Part shown: one piece after another, positions 60,960-64,000 of the stretch | Position numbering within the stretch: the stretch's first letter is position 1 | How the letters are laid out: each line of letters starts with the position of its first letter | Assembly (NCBI RefSeq): GCF_900343155.1 | Contig: NZ_OUNG01000001.1 | Coordinates: 638,211 to 702,210 of the forward strand | Reading direction: 5' to 3' | From: Lactimicrobium massiliense | Lineage (GTDB): Bacteria > Bacillota_I > Bacilli_A > Erysipelotrichales > Erysipelotrichaceae | DNA: 64,000 bases | Notes under the pieces: generated by a model | What the model was told of the DNA's origin: nothing | Seen by the model: the letters and a program-made list of their open reading frames with translations, nothing else | Database searches by the model: none | Position numbers and translations under genes: made by a program

Positions 60960-61137
60960 CCTTCACACAATCTTTCAGTCGCCATTGTAGCAAAACCAGA
61001 AAAACAAGCCAAAGAAAATAAGAGCCAAATATAAATATCCTTTTCCCGTGTCAATTCTCATATCTGTACACACTGTTATATGTACTCTTGCCCAGAAGCT
61101 TTTCTGGTATCCGAAAATTGTCTCTGCATGAAAGCAC

Positions 61138-61170
61138 AAAAAAACCTGAAGAACTCTCTCCAGGTTTTCC
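61138..61170 (-). terminator. Terminator after rpsI
   Basis: GGAAAACCTGG / TTCAGGTTTTTTT stem on the minus strand. Confidence 0.85.
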
Positions 61171-61184
61171 AAGCCATACTCTGA

Positions 61185-61586
61185 TTAACGCTTGCTGAAC
61201 TGCGGTGCACGACGAGCAGCTTTCAGACCGTACTTCTTACGTTCCTTCATACGGGAATCACGTGTGAGGAATCCAGCCTTCTTCAGTGCAGGTCTGTAAT
61301 CTGCACTGGCTTCCAGCAGAGCACGGGAGATGCCATGACGCATAGCACCAGCCTGGCCAGCATAACCGCCGCCATAAACATTGATCTTGATGTCAAACTG
61401 ACCCTTTGTCTCAGTCAGTACAAGCGGAGCATTGACCTCCATACGCAGAGTAGCCTGCGGGAGATACTCTTCCAGAGTGCGTCCATTAACTGTGATCACA
61501 CCTGTACCCGGAGTCATAAAGACACGGGCAACGGACTGCTTGCGGCGTCCTGTTCCGATGTAAGTAACTTTCTTCTTACCTGCCAT
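61185..61586 (-). CDS. rpsI: 30S ribosomal protein S9
   Basis: 133 residues. [34 protein letters not shown] at the start and the basic tail [18 protein letters not shown] are diagnostic. AGGAGG precedes the ATG. Second gene of the conserved rplM-rpsI operon, ending at a terminator. Confidence 0.98.
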   Translation of the reverse strand: MAGKKKVTYIGTGRRKQSVARVFMTPGTGVITVNGRTLEEYLPQATLRMEVNAPLVLTETKGQFDIKINVYGGGYAGQAGAMRHGISRALLEASADYRPALKKAGFLTRDSRMKERKKYGLKAARRAPQFSKR

Positions 61587-61600
61587 TGTCCTTATCCTCC

Positions 61601-62035
61601 TTACTTAATCTTCAGCTCAACAGGCTTCTGAGCTGCATGAGGATGTTCAGCACCCTCATAAACGAATACATGCTTGCGCATCTGATCACCGAGCTTGTTA
61701 TGCGGCAGCATACCAGTGATCGCCTTTGTGACCCACTCAACTGTATACTGTTCACGCATCACCTTTGTGCTTCTGACACGCAGACCATTCGGATACTGGG
61801 AATGAGAGAAGTAGAACTTCTTGAAATCCTGATCACCAGTGATACGAACCTTATCTGCATTAATGACGATCACATAATCGCCGCAGTCAACATTAGGTGT
61901 GTAAATCGGCTTGTTCTTGCCCTTTAATACTGTTGCGACCTGAGAAGCAAGACGTCCCAGGACACAGTCAGTGGCGTCTACCACATACCACTGACGCTTG
62001 ACTTCGTTTGGCTTAGCCATCGTTGTCTGACGCAT
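61601..62035 (-). CDS. rplM: 50S ribosomal protein L13
   Basis: 144 residues. [54 protein letters not shown] is a clear L13 start. GGAGG lies before ATG 62035. A structured leader (62040-62110) may give autogenous control, as in other Bacillota. Confidence 0.98.
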   Translation of the reverse strand: MRQTTMAKPNEVKRQWYVVDATDCVLGRLASQVATVLKGKNKPIYTPNVDCGDYVIVINADKVRITGDQDFKKFYFSHSQYPNGLRVRSTKVMREQYTVEWVTKAITGMLPHNKLGDQMRKHVFVYEGAEHPHAAQKPVELKIK

Positions 62036-62039
62036 ATTT

Positions 62040-62110
62040 CATCCTCCATATGTAGTTTCCGGGGCTACATTTGGCATGAGATGCCGACTTTTATTTTACG
62101 TCCAGCCATT
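62040..62110 (-). promoter_or_regulatory. Possible L13 leader
   Basis: The minus strand upstream of rplM forms GGCAT / ATGCC and TGTAG / CTACA hairpins next to GGAGG. Autogenous L13 leaders are known in Bacillota, but I could not compare this with the covariance model. Confidence 0.4.
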
Positions 62111-62179
62111 CTTCCAGTCAACCATTATTTATAGCTGAAAGCACTGAAAAACAGGAATTTCCAGGTGCTCTGCCGCCAA

Positions 62180-62212
62180 GATAAAAAGCTCTGGCAGCCC
62201 AGAGCTTTGAGA
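62180..62212 (-). terminator. Terminator after the GH1 gene
   Basis: AAAGCTCTGG / CCAGAGCTTTTT stem on the minus strand. Confidence 0.85.
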
Positions 62213-62229
62213 GTTACATGGAAACGATG

Positions 62230-63789
<1,560 letters not shown>

Positions 63790-63858
63790 TCATCAGTCCC
63801 GGAAATCCCTGTATTTTCTGGACTCATCATGTCAGCGTAACTGCCGTTTTAACAGGCA

Positions 63859-63893
63859 GGATTATCGAGTACTTAGTAAGCGCTCGATAATCC
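63859..63893. promoter_or_regulatory. Perfect 11-bp inverted repeat upstream of the GH1 gene
   Basis: GGATTATCGAG-N13-CTCGATAATCC. An adjoining CTGCC / GGCAG hairpin lies at 63841-63859. It has no T run, so it may be an operator or an RNA switch for the GH1 gene. It does not match the LicT antiterminator consensus. Confidence 0.4.
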
Positions 63894-63902
63894 GTACCTA
63901 TG

Positions 63903-63949
63903 ATAAAAACCATTTCCAGGTACACTTAACGGTGTCAATGGGAATGGTT
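63903..63949 (-). terminator. Probable terminator of a gene entering from the right edge
   Basis: AAAACCATTCCC / GGAAATGGTTTTT long-loop stem with T tail on the minus strand, directly after the partial frame ending at 63950. Confidence 0.55.
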
Positions 63950-64000
63950 TTACATACCAAGCTTTTGATGGACTTCTTCTGACCATGGCAGAAGTCTATC
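63950..64000 (-). CDS. C-terminal end of an unidentified protein (runs off the right edge)
   Basis: Seventeen codons ending ...DRLLPWSEEVHQKLGM and a TAA. Too short to identify. A terminator-like stem after the stop supports it as a real gene end. Confidence 0.35.
   Translation of the reverse strand, partial: DRLLPWSEEVHQKLGM

Noticed and set aside
63859..63893. LicT/BglG antiterminator (RAT) site before the beta-glucosidase gene
   Set aside because: The sequence does not match the RAT consensus and no overlapping terminator with a T run is present.

Overview
The window looks like a chromosomal segment of a low-to-medium-GC Gram-positive gut anaerobe of the Bacillota. Family Erysipelotrichaceae is my best guess, from overall gene style and not from a marker search. 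The evidence is an LtaS-type lipoteichoic acid synthase, CcpA-like cre sites, PTS genes, strong AGGAGG ribosome sites, an hcp/DUF1858/Crp nitrosative-stress cluster, and rplM-rpsI next to YjjP/YjjB-type exporter genes. Most genes lie on the minus strand.

Layout. 1-1.3 kb: edge of an IS200/IS605 element (tnpB plus a dead tnpA). 1.4-6.4 kb: two-component system and a cystine-type amino-acid ABC importer. 6.5-9.8 kb: LtaS-like synthase, thioredoxin reductase and a 49-residue ORF. 9.9-18.6 kb: IS1634 fragment, YqeY, chorismate mutase, an ATP-grasp/esterase pair, tRNA-Leu, a 3-hydroxyisobutyrate-type dehydrogenase, glycogen phosphorylase with a divergent AraC regulator, a flavodoxin-like protein, tRNA-Ala and tRNA-Val. 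18.6-24 kb: maltodextrin operon (binding protein, two permeases, MalQ) behind cre sites, with a HAD phosphatase. 24-29.5 kb: nitrosative-stress regulon (DUF1858 protein, unknown protein, cupin, Hcp; divergent Crp/Fnr regulator; DUF1858-DUF438-hemerythrin-PAS protein). The two target promoters carry the same 16-bp operator at the same distance (-41.5). 29.6-47.4 kb: metabolic, envelope and signalling genes, including a c-di-GMP phosphodiesterase with two degenerate GGDEF regions, a resolvase-like protein without its catalytic serine, a ParB-like/BMP fusion, a PDZ-only membrane protein, a PfoR-like EIIC, an MFS carrier, tRNA-Thr, a second Crp/Fnr regulator and isoaspartyl dipeptidase. 47.5-51.1 kb: tRNA-Ile and tRNA-Ala, then a rearranged integration hot spot with two copies of an IS1595-like element, repeats of the tRNA-Ala 3' end, an orphan immunity-like gene and a serine-recombinase fragment. 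51.1-64 kb: OB-fold protein, P1 peptidase, a second IS605 element (tnpB, candidate omega RNA, dead tnpA), a MATE exporter, an ABC/FtsX exporter with a frameshift in a TA repeat, YjjP/YjjB, rpsI/rplM and a GH1 phospho-beta-glucosidase.

How genes work together. The maltodextrin importer, MalQ and GlgP form a glucan-using route, probably under carbon catabolite control. The Crp/Fnr protein at 27.3 kb probably activates both hcp and the hemerythrin/PAS gene. Four genes (9676, 16620, 32817, 45001) have promoters whose -10 box ends exactly 7 nt before the start codon and lack a Shine-Dalgarno sequence. This points to leaderless transcription, including of two regulators.
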